DNA from: Harmothoe impar
Lineage: Eukaryota; Annelida; Polychaeta; Phyllodocida; Polynoidae
Assembly (NCBI GenBank): GCA_947462335.1
Contig: OX381704.1
Location: 21,840,442 to 21,904,441 of the forward strand
DNA length: 64,000 nucleotides
Reading direction: 5' to 3'
In this document: piece by piece, positions 1 through 9,595 of the stretch
Layout of the letters: each line of letters opens with the position of its first letter
Numbering within the stretch: position 1 is the stretch's first letter
Notes under the pieces: model-generated
What the model was told of the DNA's origin: nothing
Databases searched by the model: none
Seen by the model: only the letters and a program-made list of their open reading frames with translations
Program-made: the position numbers and the translations under genes

Positions 1-1421
1 GAAATTTACAAACCATTTTCTTTCCTACAGACACTGGTGAGAAAATAGAACTGTTTAATAGAAACGAGGTAGAAGCAAACATGCAGTGTAAAACAGAGTG
101 TATAATCCCCTGAATTGCGTTTAATATAACACCATTAGTTTAAACAATGTATGTTGAGAGGTATTTTTTTACTGTATGCTCGTCTGTATCTACTGCAATA
201 TCCGTTGCTTGAGATTAAAAATCCTATCGCTGCTAAATAATCAGGTTTCTTCCCCTGTGCAGACACAGTATGAGATTTTATGTCTGTCGAAGGTTATTGC
301 ATTCGGCAGTAGCAGTTCTCATTGTTGCCGCCTCGGGCGCTGTAATTATTTATGGATATCACGTCTTTACTGTTGTCAATGCAATATCTAAAAAATGCAC
401 TGCAACAGTGTGTGAGCTGTTTAGCGTACCAATTTCTTCTTCCCAAAGTTTTAGTAGAGTTTAAAATGATGGTGAATGCATTTTGCTTTCTCTTTTAGAA
501 GCAGGGTAGGGGAGGGGGAGTGATCGTATGATTTAGCTGGACACAGCCTTGGTAAAATTTGATTCTGGAACGATCATAACCGTCCGACGCCAGAGGGCAC
601 GGCAGTAGTTCTAGGCCAATCAGGAAGCTTGTCTCTGCCTGCTCTTGGACCAATGAGAAGCCTTGGCTGTGAACGACGTAATGAGTGTTCGTTAGGTGGC
701 TTATTGGAGGGCCTGATGACAGCCCCCAGGTGATGTACATATAATGGTGCTGGATAATCCATAACTTCTACATCCTTATCGTCATGTACACATGGACGGA
801 ACCCTGGGCCCTGAAGGGACTGCACGGGAATATAGGATGCATAAAAAGTCATTCTACAGAGTTGTGAATCAGTTAGGAATAGATAGTGTGTATAAGAATA
901 AAATGTAGAAAAATAACTACATGTATTAAGGGTGGTGAAATCATAAAAGAGAGGCAATATTAACTATGTGTACTAAACTGTCACCGTTGAATTTAAGGTT
1001 ACTTCGATATTCACGCAGAATAAAGTAGAGTTATGGATGAAGCAACCGGACATGGGATTAAAACCATGGAGGGATAAACGAGGTCTTGTAATTATTCACT
1101 ATAATTATTATCTGTTTGTAGTTTTGAAACTTTCACATTAACACTTGAATTTAAGGGAGTTTCTTTTACTACCATGAACACAGTTAATGACTCAAAATAC
1201 GAAAGCACGCTCCATGCCTTAATGAAACATTATTTGCGGGTTCTAAATACGCCCCATATTGCACATGTCTGGTCTACTGCCTCCAATTTAGCTGTGTTCG
1301 TTTTACGGCAATTCCGTTCGCAGAGTCTTTCATAAAGCACGTGCCGTTTTCCCGCCTCGCTGCCTTCCCATTCGAAAGTCTTCTGCTATGGCGTCTCCAT
1401 GTCCGAACTACAACATGATGA
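1..1421. other. Noncoding DNA, nothing recognised
   Basis: AT-rich sequence with only short chance reading frames. None has a recognisable domain, a convincing splice context or coding-like composition. A weak echo of the family P end (gcatgccttaatg-like) occurs near 1205-1225 but is too short to call. Confidence 0.5.
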
Positions 1422-1644
1422 TTAACTCTTTAATGTCAGCATAGTGCTTTGATATTCTATTCCCACTTTTCAGCATAGTGTATGAATAAATCGCTGCCTA
1501 GTTACCATGCATGGGGTCAGCACCTTCCCAAAGTGTCGGACTCATGCACTGGCGAGTTACTCACAGTCACAAGCGCTACATTCATACACCATGACAACAC
1601 AGGGTTTATCACATTATAGCATTATGCCGTCCTTAAATGATTAA
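1422..1644. repeat. Family P repeat, full-length copy with TTAA at both ends
   Basis: The copy opens with TTAACTCTTTAATG and closes with CCTTAAATGATTAA. The inner ends (gcatagtgctttga / cattatagcattatgc) are also inverted. The interior holds the family's tgcactggcgagttactc module. It is one of the clearest copies because TTAA is present at both termini (1422-1425 and 1641-1644). Confidence 0.65.
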
Positions 1645-1914
1645 CGGCAATTGGTGGCTGAGGGATTGAGCCATGGCTTCGTAGACACACACACTGGGGT
1701 CGGTGCTGAGCAAATACCATAAAGCCTGGGAGTGGTCGGCGGCTATAAATAACCGAGCAGACGACAATGGACGCCTGGACACGGTAATGACTGGGGCCCC
1801 GTGAATCACAAAGTCAATCAGCTTTCCCATCAGGAGGTGTTTGATCTAGGCGGCCATTGGGGATATCAGCCATGATACAATTTTAGGCCGACGCCTAACA
1901 GTCCTATCGGTTCT

Positions 1915-2123
1915 GTACATTCTGTACAGAGAGGTGGCACCACCTGAGCCGAATACCTCTCTGTATGAATACAGCCGTATATATTCAAGCATCAGTAGCT
2001 GGTGTAATAATTTGTACCGCATGTGTGTCAGTCTACAAAGAATGTGTTCGGAGAGTGACGCGTCTTACACAGATTTCAGATTTCAGAGAGGGATTCCTCG
2101 GTCGACCTCTGTCTCAGAATGAG
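1915..2123 (+). repeat. Family F2 repeat (GAGATGGCACCACCTGAG ... CTCTGTCTCAGAATG)
   Basis: About 210 bp. It shares an ordered series of motifs with copies near 46.6, 50.4, 54.4 and 63.7 kb: gaggtggcaccacctgag, tacctctctgta, gaatgtgttcggagagtgacg, agagagggattcctc, gtcgacctctgtctcagaatg. Short reading frames cross it but are not conserved between copies, so I treat it as a noncoding interspersed repeat of unknown class. Confidence 0.6.
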
Positions 2124-3216
2124 CTCTTTGGGCAGGAAAAGTCCGGGGTGTGGTGTCACTGGTGTGCCTGCCTGTAGGGGTAAGAGTCGGGGGTGTTTGG
2201 CTCCCACACTCAACAAGAAAAATAATATCCATGCTCGGTCACAAGAAGAAAGCACAGAAAAATGTATATTTCAGTCTCTGCCAAAAGCCTTGGAATTGGG
2301 CAAGTGAGGTATTTTCACCCAGATAATATTTTCTCTGATTTAAGAAAGAGGGGGTACTCTAATGGGCCCAATAAATAACACGGTGTTTTCAGTCAGCGAC
2401 ACATTATATCATCAGTTGTCCCTTTAAATCGTAGTGGAGCGTTGGGGTTAAATGTTAAAGTGGTTACTCGTAACCTTGAGACAACAGAGTCATATTTGGT
2501 ATTCAAATCCATAGAAAGGTGGCAGTTCATTTGGTAGTAGGCAACGAGCGTGGATGTTACTTTTGTCTAAGAGTGCAGGCCAGAAGTGTTGTAAGTTGAT
2601 TTGACTGTGAGGGTGGGTGTAAGTGTTGGTGTGGGTGTGAGGGGTGGGTGTGAGTGTGAGTGTGGGTGTGGTGGGAGTGGCACCTCCTGTCCCATGTCAT
2701 TACCTGTCCCTGTGTACAAGTGTCGGCCGTTGTTTGTGAGCTCCGTTTGAACACACATCAAACTGCCCACATGTGTGGATCACATCCCCAGTTCAGAGCA
2801 GAGGAATTCTAGTGTGCATGATTAAACTCGGTTTTATGTTTCATGAGTGGGTATCGTGGTGCTCTATCCAGGGGTGTTTCATTAACCCAGAAATGGTTGA
2901 AGCTGCAGAAGCATTTAAAAGTCTATCATTTCAACATGCAGCCGTGTATTTTTATAATCGCGCACTGTTAACCATGTCTTGTTGAAATCATAGACCTACC
3001 TTTTTCTTCTAATTCAGTATTAATTGCCAAACCGATAGAAGACTAATAACCTATACACTGTGTGGTCGACAATGTCCGACGAGTTGCTTTAGAACAGTTG
3101 TATTTAAGTTACTGTGTTTGGCCTGTCCCGTAGAAAAGAAACAGACCAGATGCAATTACTAAGATAAGCGGCATATAGATATTATGTTACTTTAGTGTAC
3201 AGAAGAGTGGATAATA
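2124..3216. other. Noncoding DNA with a GT-rich microsatellite
   Basis: No gene is seen. A degenerate (GTGGGTGTGAGT) microsatellite lies at about 2611-2674. The reading frames crossing it on the opposite strand (His/Pro/Thr runs) are low-complexity artefacts. Confidence 0.5.
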
Positions 3217-3392
3217 TCCCTTTAAGGTCCGCATGATGCCTCAAGCCTTCATGTGTTTTTGTCGTGGCATGATGCTAGCGCACCCCCTAGGATTGTATCA
3301 ACCCGACAGGGTCCACATGATGCATTAATGAAGCTCTGGTCAGTGATTTGTCCAGGCTGCATTAACGCATCATGGTGACAAAATGACAGAGA
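3217..3392. repeat. Family P repeat, right end degraded
   Basis: Starts tccctttaaggtccgcatgatgc. It continues with the central gattgtatcaaccc and ccacatgatgcattaatg motifs and ends near catcatggtgacaaa. The terminal CTTAAAGGGTTAA is not recognisable. Confidence 0.55.
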
Positions 3393-3751
3393 TCTATAGT
3401 TAAGTCACTACTTTTTCCTTAATAGGTGTGCAATATTCATGTTCCAATATACATGTATATCTATATATGTGCAATAGGTGTCCAAGGGTTCTTGATTTGT
3501 AATCACAAGTTTATCCAATATTGTTTGGTAATTGCATTAAAACGATTTACTAAAATAAAGCATTCCAAAACTAAGAACTATACTCCTCGGCTTTGTATAT
3601 CTAAAATGATTCAGGTCATTCATACTCTTAAAGGTTACCGTGTAATTACATGACATAAAGTCCCATAACCAGATCGCTGACCGTCCAAATGGCACACATC
3701 CTGTTATTAATATTATGTTTCACCCATTATGTTTTTATGGTGTCTCCCTTT

Positions 3752-4132
3752 TTATCTTCCATAACCTTTTGACGAGGGCTGAGCAGGAAATTTCTTTCCT
3801 CCCAGCCAGGCAAGGGGCCCTGGGACGTTTCGCTGCCGCTTGGAGCGCACCAGTGCCTTCCTGTCAATGATCGGCACTTTCCGGCCCTCTCCGGCGCCCG
3901 GTGGCCGCGTGGTGACATTTGCCAAGTGGTTGGGGTCCATCGGTACATAAACACTGCCAGGAGGGGGGAGGTTGTGGTGAATGGGGGAGGGGCAAGTTGG
4001 TGTAACAGCCACAATCAAGTCATCTGTGAGTGGCTCCGGTAAACAAAACACCCGGTGCAGACAGCAAAACAGACGCAGCAGACGACTATTTACTTTGGTC
4101 CGCTGGTGTCGGCGAGCACGTGCCGTCGCCAT
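3752..4132 (-). CDS. Unrecognised minus-strand ORF, possible terminal exon
   Basis: A 126-codon frame runs from an ATG at 4132 to a stop at 3752. Its composition (GC- and CpG-richer, with an Arg/Lys-rich C-terminal part) stands out from the AT-rich flanks. A strong pyrimidine tract ending in CTGGCAG puts a plausible 3' splice site at 3954/3953, so the true coding part may be only 3953-3752, ending a gene whose other exons are not seen. No family is recognised, no signal peptide is evident, and no AATAAA is seen just downstream. It may equally be a chance ORF in a CpG-rich patch. Confidence 0.22.
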   Translation of the reverse strand: MATARARRHQRTKVNSRLLRLFCCLHRVFCLPEPLTDDLIVAVTPTCPSPIHHNLPPPGSVYVPMDPNHLANVTTRPPGAGEGRKVPIIDRKALVRSKRQRNVPGPLAWLGGKKFPAQPSSKGYGR

Positions 4133-5392
4133 TCCTGCTTCGCTGGTACCAACGTGACACGACGTGATTGGGCGCACTTGATACGACATGAGAGGTGAAA
4201 TCACCCCTCCACCATCAAAGAAACATAATATTGAGCAAAGCTTCCGGGCATGTTTTTATATCTAGTTCTGAAAGTCTGGTTTCGTTCAGTTTACATTTTT
4301 TTTACTGTTGTGAAAAATGTTGTGATTCTAGAGTGCTGGCCAGCCTTTCGTGCTGTAGACGATATCGATGTAGTTCAGTCACATTTGGCCTGTGTCGATG
4401 GTTGCTGGCCTATTTATATCCCATGTATGTGAGCAGAAACACGAAAGAGAACACAGGTCTACTGGGTACACGTGTTACTGAACTGGGCGTTTGCCTGACT
4501 GAACCCGACAATTTCATGCACTACTTGGCCTATACATAGATTTAACCTTCACCCGACTCAAAACTTCATTTTCATGTACTACTTATGTATAGGCACGGTA
4601 TGCGGTTACGTTATCTTAAGACTGTGGTAAATCAGTGGGGTATGGGCCCCTTTACACATTAATCGATTGAGGCACAAGCTACCCATGTGACATCGACGTT
4701 CATATTTAGAACTATAGCCATTCTGTTGTTATTCACTCAATTAAACTTAATAATGCGTAGAACAGAGATAGGCGGAAGAGGTAGAGCGATAGGGAATAGG
4801 AGGGGGAGGGAAGAGTGGGGAAGAGAAAAGTTCAGAGAAGTGGGGCTGGGGCGTTGTGTCAATCTGCTAAAATGCTAAAAGACGTTCACACAACTATGTT
4901 CTGCCTGTAGCATCAATAACATCTCCCACAGCCTCACCGCCACAGCCTCTTGGTGGGCGGCAATCACTTTCAGGTAAGCCTATGAAGTCACTGGTAATTA
5001 ATCACTAATGCCTTTAAGTGCCATATATGGATCAGAGAGAAAGATGAATACCTCAAGTAATCCGGCAAGTAGGAAATCATTTCGCCATGTTGACAGTCTA
5101 TACGTTAGCAGAAGAGGGTATGTAGGAAAGCAGTGGCGGACAACTTGGTGGGCGTTCCCTCCTCTAAGCACCCTCTCCAGTCTATGTACCAACTCCTTCT
5201 CTGGCAATGAGAGTGTAATGTATGGATGGTAGTCTAATTAAGACGCTAATTAAGTGAAAAAGCCGTGGGCTAATCAAATTGACGAGATACAGTGGCGAGC
5301 AGCCCTTTTCCTGGCGTCTGTCTGTGTTGGAATGTGCAGTGGAGTAGATGTCGACTTTAATCAACGTAGGAAGGAGTGCACCTTAGGCAAAG
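4133..5392. other. Noncoding DNA, nothing recognised
   Basis: No gene or recognisable repeat. A purine-rich stretch (aggaggggg-type) lies near 4765-4845. Frames crossing it have no domain signature. Confidence 0.45.
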
Positions 5393-5646
5393 TAAACCCT
5401 TTAAGGGCTGCATGGTGCTTGAATGTGTTATATCTTCGTCGTCATGTTGCATAAAAACAGCCCTCGTGAGTCGACACGCCAGCGCTTTATCCATGTATAA
5501 TGCATAAACTCGTTTGATTTATCAACCCTATAGGCTCGGCATTATGCTTGAATGTATCTCTGGTGAGTTACTCGCCTAGGCTGTAATCATGACCAGATAG
5601 CAACAACAAAAGACACAGATCATTCAAGTACTATGGCGGCTTTAAC
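5393..5646. repeat. Family P repeat abutting the Ngaro-like insertion
   Basis: Starts taaaccctttaagggctgcatggtgc and holds the internal ctggtgagttactcgcc and atcaaccctataggctcggcat modules. The right end is shortened (actatggcggctttaac). It lies about 65 bp left of the retrotransposon. Confidence 0.6.
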
Positions 5647-5710
5647 GTGTTTAAAGCAAATTTATCTGGAGGTTTACTATGCGTACCTCTGTGCATGACT
5701 AAACTCTACC

Positions 5711-5934
5711 ATAATGACAAGTGACACGAGTCTAGTATATATTTTGGCGTTTATATACGAAGTAATAAAACAGTTACATTTTATGCAATACATGAAATGT
5801 TGATACGAGTGTACATGTTATACAGTGGTACATGGTATACAGGTTTATAATATTTAGACAGCTTTAAACATACTGTAATACAAGAAACCTTGACATCGGT
5901 ATTTAATGTGAAGTTTTTGTGTCTATACTCTTGG
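5711..5934 (-). repeat. Split direct repeat B2 (3' terminal copy)
   Basis: 224 bp, identical by eye to 6181-6404 at a constant offset of 470. It is the distal end of the element in transcriptional orientation and begins, on the plus strand, with the ATAATG junction motif. It repeats the last bases of the recombinase ORF without the rest of the gene. Confidence 0.93.
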
Positions 5935-5993
5935 ATAGAGTCTTGGTAGTCTTTGAGTACATAAAGTACCGGTACAGGGGATGGGTGGGTGGG

Positions 5994-6186
5994 AACCAAA
6001 CCGCCGCCGGGTCAACGTAAATATGTGTAGTTGTGTACGCTGCTGTGACGTAGTACACATGCCAGTACCAGGGTGAGCCGTGAGATGGCGCCACTGCGCT
6101 GCGGAGAGTCTTTTAGTTTTGCCGCTGAGATCCAGGGGGCGAGACTCGTGCTGTCATTAAACCGGAATTTACAATTGCGGATAATG
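5994..6186 (-). repeat. Split direct repeat A2 (internal copy)
   Basis: 193 bp, identical by eye to 10980-11172 at an offset of 4986. It overlaps repeat B1 by the six bases ATAATG (6181-6186), forming the internal junction that mirrors the joined ends of a circular intermediate. A 59 bp unique spacer (5935-5993) separates it from B2. Confidence 0.93.
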
Positions 6187-6404
6187 ACAAGTGACACGAG
6201 TCTAGTATATATTTTGGCGTTTATATACGAAGTAATAAAACAGTTACATTTTATGCAATACATGAAATGTTGATACGAGTGTACATGTTATACAGTGGTA
6301 CATGGTATACAGGTTTATAATATTTAGACAGCTTTAAACATACTGTAATACAAGAAACCTTGACATCGGTATTTAATGTGAAGTTTTTGTGTCTATACTC
6401 TTGG
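6181..6404 (-). repeat. Split direct repeat B1 (internal copy, contains the recombinase stop codon)
   Basis: 224 bp, identical to 5711-5934. The tyrosine recombinase ORF ends inside it: the stop codon is at 6395-6393, so the last 12 bases of the ORF, stop included, belong to the repeat. Confidence 0.93.
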
Positions 6405-7487
6405 TGCAAACATGGCTGCTAATTTAGCAGCAACTCTGAAGGAGGCTTGTTTTGGAACGTAAGTTTTGAGTCCATTTTGGGACTGCCAGGTCCCGTGTTC
6501 GGCAATGTCCTCTCTTGTGCAGTTGGCGCGCTGAGCTGCTTGGGCACCCCCACGTCGCAGTGAATGCATTGTCACATCCAGGGCGTACGGACATGCTTTA
6601 GCATGGAGGGCAGTCTGCATTACTAGCGCCAGCTGACCTGGGGTGAGAGGTGTGTGCATGGGGGTCATGAAGGCTGGGTCCCCTGGGCGGCCAGGGACAC
6701 GGTCAACATAAGAGTCCCATGCTGCTGCCGGACACGCTATGCTACCGGGTATTCTTGGTAGAGCTAGGACTGTAGGTAGGGCTCCTTTCTTGATAGTTTT
6801 TGTAGAATGAATTACTATGAGCAGACCTCCCTCACCACTGGTGATATCCTTCCTAGCCAGGGTGTGAGGGCCTCTCCATAACATAACTGAGGGTGCAAGA
6901 AGGTTCGACGACCTTAAAAAAGAGAAAAAACCAATGCACATTGCTGCTTTGACCACAGGTCCACTGGCGGCACGGTCCAAGTATTCACATGCCAGCAGAA
7001 GATCCTCCGGTCTCATGGCCGGTGCAGGAGAGGGCACATGGGGGTTCAGGTTCTCAGCCCCCTTTGCTACTCTCTTTGCTTGTGGTGAGGCTAGGCTTGA
7101 TGGGTTACCACCCCGGTCGGCAATCCAGACCGAGGCACCAGACGTGTAGCACTTTCTTGACACTGGATGGCGCAGGGAGTTTGCTAGGTACTGTTGATAC
7201 AAACAGGCATCTGTCACTGACGGGGAGAGTATCTCTACACCATACGCCAAGGCGAATGTCAGGTACATAGCAGCATGCCTGTTGCGGTTCTCCTGTGTCT
7301 TCTCCGAGACGGCAGCAGCATATGAGATGAGTGCCTGCTGGCCCAGTGGTGTGCCTAGGATGACAAATACATTGTTCATTACATGATCAAATTTTGGAGA
7401 AGAACGGGAGGGGGTTCTGGGGGTGAAGTCTCTTGAGTCCCCTTTCTTTGACCAGGCGTTGGGCCAAGTCCCTCTTTGCTTGGTCAT
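6393..7487 (-). CDS. Tyrosine recombinase of the Ngaro-like element
   Basis: 364 codons from a genuine ATG at 7487. The protein would carry out cut-and-rejoin integration of the circular cDNA. The catalytic set of the tyrosine recombinase/phage integrase family is visible: Arg192 in FFSFLRSSNLL, a lysine in HSTKTIKKG (about 230), box II His308-x-x-Arg311 in TMHSLRRGG, His331 in EHGTW, and nucleophile Tyr343 in GLKTYVP. The HSLRRGG and HGTW contexts are typical of DIRS/Ngaro recombinases. The N-terminal 150 residues are the likely DNA-binding part. The start overlaps the end of the RT/RNase H frame by 101 nt, in the +1 frame relative to it. All catalytic residues are present and no stops interrupt it, so this ORF looks intact. 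Confidence 0.92.
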   Translation of the reverse strand: MTKQRGTWPNAWSKKGDSRDFTPRTPSRSSPKFDHVMNNVFVILGTPLGQQALISYAAAVSEKTQENRNRHAAMYLTFALAYGVEILSPSVTDACLYQQYLANSLRHPVSRKCYTSGASVWIADRGGNPSSLASPQAKRVAKGAENLNPHVPSPAPAMRPEDLLLACEYLDRAASGPVVKAAMCIGFFSFLRSSNLLAPSVMLWRGPHTLARKDITSGEGGLLIVIHSTKTIKKGALPTVLALPRIPGSIACPAAAWDSYVDRVPGRPGDPAFMTPMHTPLTPGQLALVMQTALHAKACPYALDVTMHSLRRGGAQAAQRANCTREDIAEHGTWQSQNGLKTYVPKQASFRVAAKLAAMFAPRV

Positions 7488-8754
7488 GTAGCCTACTCAG
7501 AGCATCTGGAAGTGGAAGGAGAGAACCTGGTTTGTGCCGGATCGACACTGTTTGATCCCTGAGGGCAGCCTCCAGCCACATCTGACGAGAGCAGGCTGCC
7601 AGGATGTGGTCTTTGGTCCTCCCTGTTTGAAGGGCGAACTTTGATGACATGTTATCAGTGTTAATCACAATACGGAGGCCAACACCACCTGGGGGTGCTA
7701 GTGTACGGTAAGCCGTGACCAAGTTGACTGCTTCACTCTGGGTTATGTGTGTACACATCCCCAGGTGGACTTTGTCATACACCAGGTCGTAGAAGTGTGT
7801 GTCAGAGTTACCACCCCCTGCACGGAGGGTTGAATCACACTCTATGACGTAGTCCTTGAGGTCTGGCTCCAAGAGTCGCACACCATTGGTCAGTTCAGCG
7901 AACTTTTCAAACCACCTAACGTCAGCTTTGAAGGATGTGGTAAGGAGGGTTGGGCCTTTTTGTGGGGTGCCCCTGAGGGTACCCAGGATCCTGCAAATGA
8001 AACGTCTTGCGTGTGGGAGGCAACGCGATACATGTATTAGCTTTCCAACTAGGGACTGGATTTCGAGCCTACTTGCTGACGACTTTCTGGACCACTCCCT
8101 GCACTCCTTGAGTACCTCCTGGAGTTTGCTGTGTGGGACAGAAACAATCATTGAGTTAGTGTCTACAGTGAACCCCAGCCATTCCATGCACTTTGATGGG
8201 GGGGAACACTTTTTGGGGGCTAGTGCTAGGCCTAAGTCCTGCATGAGTGCTAGGAAGACCTGGTATGACTCTTCTGCTTTGGCCAGTGATGACTCATAGC
8301 CACAGAAATCGTCCAGGTAAACCAGGACCTGAAAACCTTTCTTCCTCATGAGGTATGTGACTGCCATTGTAGTTCTTTGACACGCCCCTCCAGAGAGACG
8401 CGACCCGAAACTAGGACATACGTCCAAGTAGGTCAATCCTGCGACCTGAAACCCAAGGAGGGGGGTGTCTACTGGGTCCACCCTCAGCTGGCGATAGGCA
8501 CGCTGGAGGTCCCCTTTCCACATGAATGTGCCGGGACCAGACTGTCGGACAGCAGTTGCCAGGTCTTCAACAGTGGGGAGGGTGTATTTGTGAGAGACCC
8601 CTTCTAAACAGTTTTTTGTTATACCAGCATTTACCGTAGGGGAGCCCTCTGGGTATGAGAGGTCAAGGATGACCCTCCTATCCATGGACCCTTTCTTGGG
8701 TGATGAGGGGGGCAATGTGCGTCCAAGGTGCAAACGGGGGTTGCTTGAAAGGAC
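7387..8754 (-). CDS. Reverse transcriptase/RNase H, main part (pol, downstream frame)
   Basis: The frame is open from 8754 to the stop at 7387. The first in-frame start-like codon is TTG at 8733, so it probably has no start of its own and continues the upstream pol frame. Numbered from 8733, RT motifs are the first catalytic Asp75 in WKGDLQRAYRQ and the YLDD box at 139-142 (VLVYLDDFCGY). An RNase H domain follows with Asp300 (IECDST), Glu334 (TQSEAVN), Asp360 (INTDN) and Asp410 (LPDALSR), the arrangement of DIRS-order elements. The N-terminal fingers of the RT lie in another frame (8678-9595), so one continuous RT cannot be read from this copy as sequenced. The 3' end overlaps the recombinase ORF. 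Confidence 0.9.
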   Translation of the reverse strand, partial: VLSSNPRLHLGRTLPPSSPKKGSMDRRVILDLSYPEGSPTVNAGITKNCLEGVSHKYTLPTVEDLATAVRQSGPGTFMWKGDLQRAYRQLRVDPVDTPLLGFQVAGLTYLDVCPSFGSRLSGGACQRTTMAVTYLMRKKGFQVLVYLDDFCGYESSLAKAEESYQVFLALMQDLGLALAPKKCSPPSKCMEWLGFTVDTNSMIVSVPHSKLQEVLKECREWSRKSSASRLEIQSLVGKLIHVSRCLPHARRFICRILGTLRGTPQKGPTLLTTSFKADVRWFEKFAELTNGVRLLEPDLKDYVIECDSTLRAGGGNSDTHFYDLVYDKVHLGMCTHITQSEAVNLVTAYRTLAPPGGVGLRIVINTDNMSSKFALQTGRTKDHILAACSRQMWLEAALRDQTVSIRHKPGSLLPLPDALSRLHDQAKRDLAQRLVKERGLKRLHPQNPLPFFSKI

Positions 8755-9595
8755 CTATAATCCCTCCTAGGAGGAGTTCTTTGTTGACAAACTGCTGTAC
8801 CTGGAGTGGGTAGTCTGTAGCAGACTTGTGGTTTTTGGCAGCTGAGACAGGGGGGACTAGCGCTGTGTAGCCCACTGGCCAACCATACTGCAAATAATCA
8901 CATAGTTTAACATCATGGTACCCCACCAGCAGTTCTCTCCAGCGGGGGATGTTAAGGCCTGAGGGGACGCTAAGCCTACTTGACAGGTGGTTGGGGAGTC
9001 CTGAGGCATTTATCACAGAGTACAGTTGTGCATACACAGGTGAGACAGACCATACTTCTTGTGACATGAGAGGCCATATTGCCTCCTTGACTGGCGCATA
9101 CTCCTGGGGTGAGGGGCCAAGTGAAACTGGGTCCACCTGCTCCTCAAAAGAAGCTGACACATCATTGACACATGAGCGAACAACTGCTGTCGCATTCATT
9201 TGGCTTGGTACAAAGAGGTCAATTGGGGTCACACATGTATCAGAGTTAGTGGTCTTTTTGTCATGAAGCAGGGGTCCTCCCAGAGTTGGGGTCATGTGAC
9301 CGGTCTGGGGCGGAGGTGCTTCGGTGACCTGCAGGGACGCGGCCCGCAGCTTTTGTGGCGCCGGGCGGGTGGTCCCAGGCACGGAGCCAGTTGAGGCTGG
9401 AGGTGCTGCATTCAATACATGATTATTCACACATTCATCAATAATCACAGTCGGGGGACATGAAAGTACATTGTTAACCAGATGTGTGCTAGCCAAGGTC
9501 TTTACCGGGTCAGCAGAGTTAGTACTGGGGCCGGTCTTGACCGGCCTGTTGCCGAAATGTCGGCTGGGAGTTGAACCTGCCCTTGTTGCGGCAGC
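8678..9595 (-). CDS. N-terminal pol region with RT fingers (upstream frame, cut by a frame change)
   Basis: The frame is open from 9595 to a stop at 8678-8680. It overlaps the end of gag by about 77 nt and lies in the +1 frame relative to it. No ATG occurs at its beginning (the leading codon near 9496 is TTG), so expression by frameshifting or reinitiation is likely. The long N-terminal part has no recognised domain. The last 60 residues (ELLLGGIIGPF, PPFAPWTHIAPL) match the start of DIRS/Ngaro RT domains, which should run on directly into the downstream frame. Instead the frame ends 7 codons later. The change falls in the overlap 8678-8754, which contains a run of six C (minus strand) at 8707-8712. 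Confidence 0.82.
   Translation of the reverse strand, partial: AAATRAGSTPSRHFGNRPVKTGPSTNSADPVKTLASTHLVNNVLSCPPTVIIDECVNNHVLNAAPPASTGSVPGTTRPAPQKLRAASLQVTEAPPPQTGHMTPTLGGPLLHDKKTTNSDTCVTPIDLFVPSQMNATAVVRSCVNDVSASFEEQVDPVSLGPSPQEYAPVKEAIWPLMSQEVWSVSPVYAQLYSVINASGLPNHLSSRLSVPSGLNIPRWRELLVGYHDVKLCDYLQYGWPVGYTALVPPVSAAKNHKSATDYPLQVQQFVNKELLLGGIIGPFKQPPFAPWTHIAPLITQERVHG

Noticed and set aside
574..957. 127-codon minus-strand frame at the left edge
   Set aside because: AT-rich, no recognisable motif, no coding bias.
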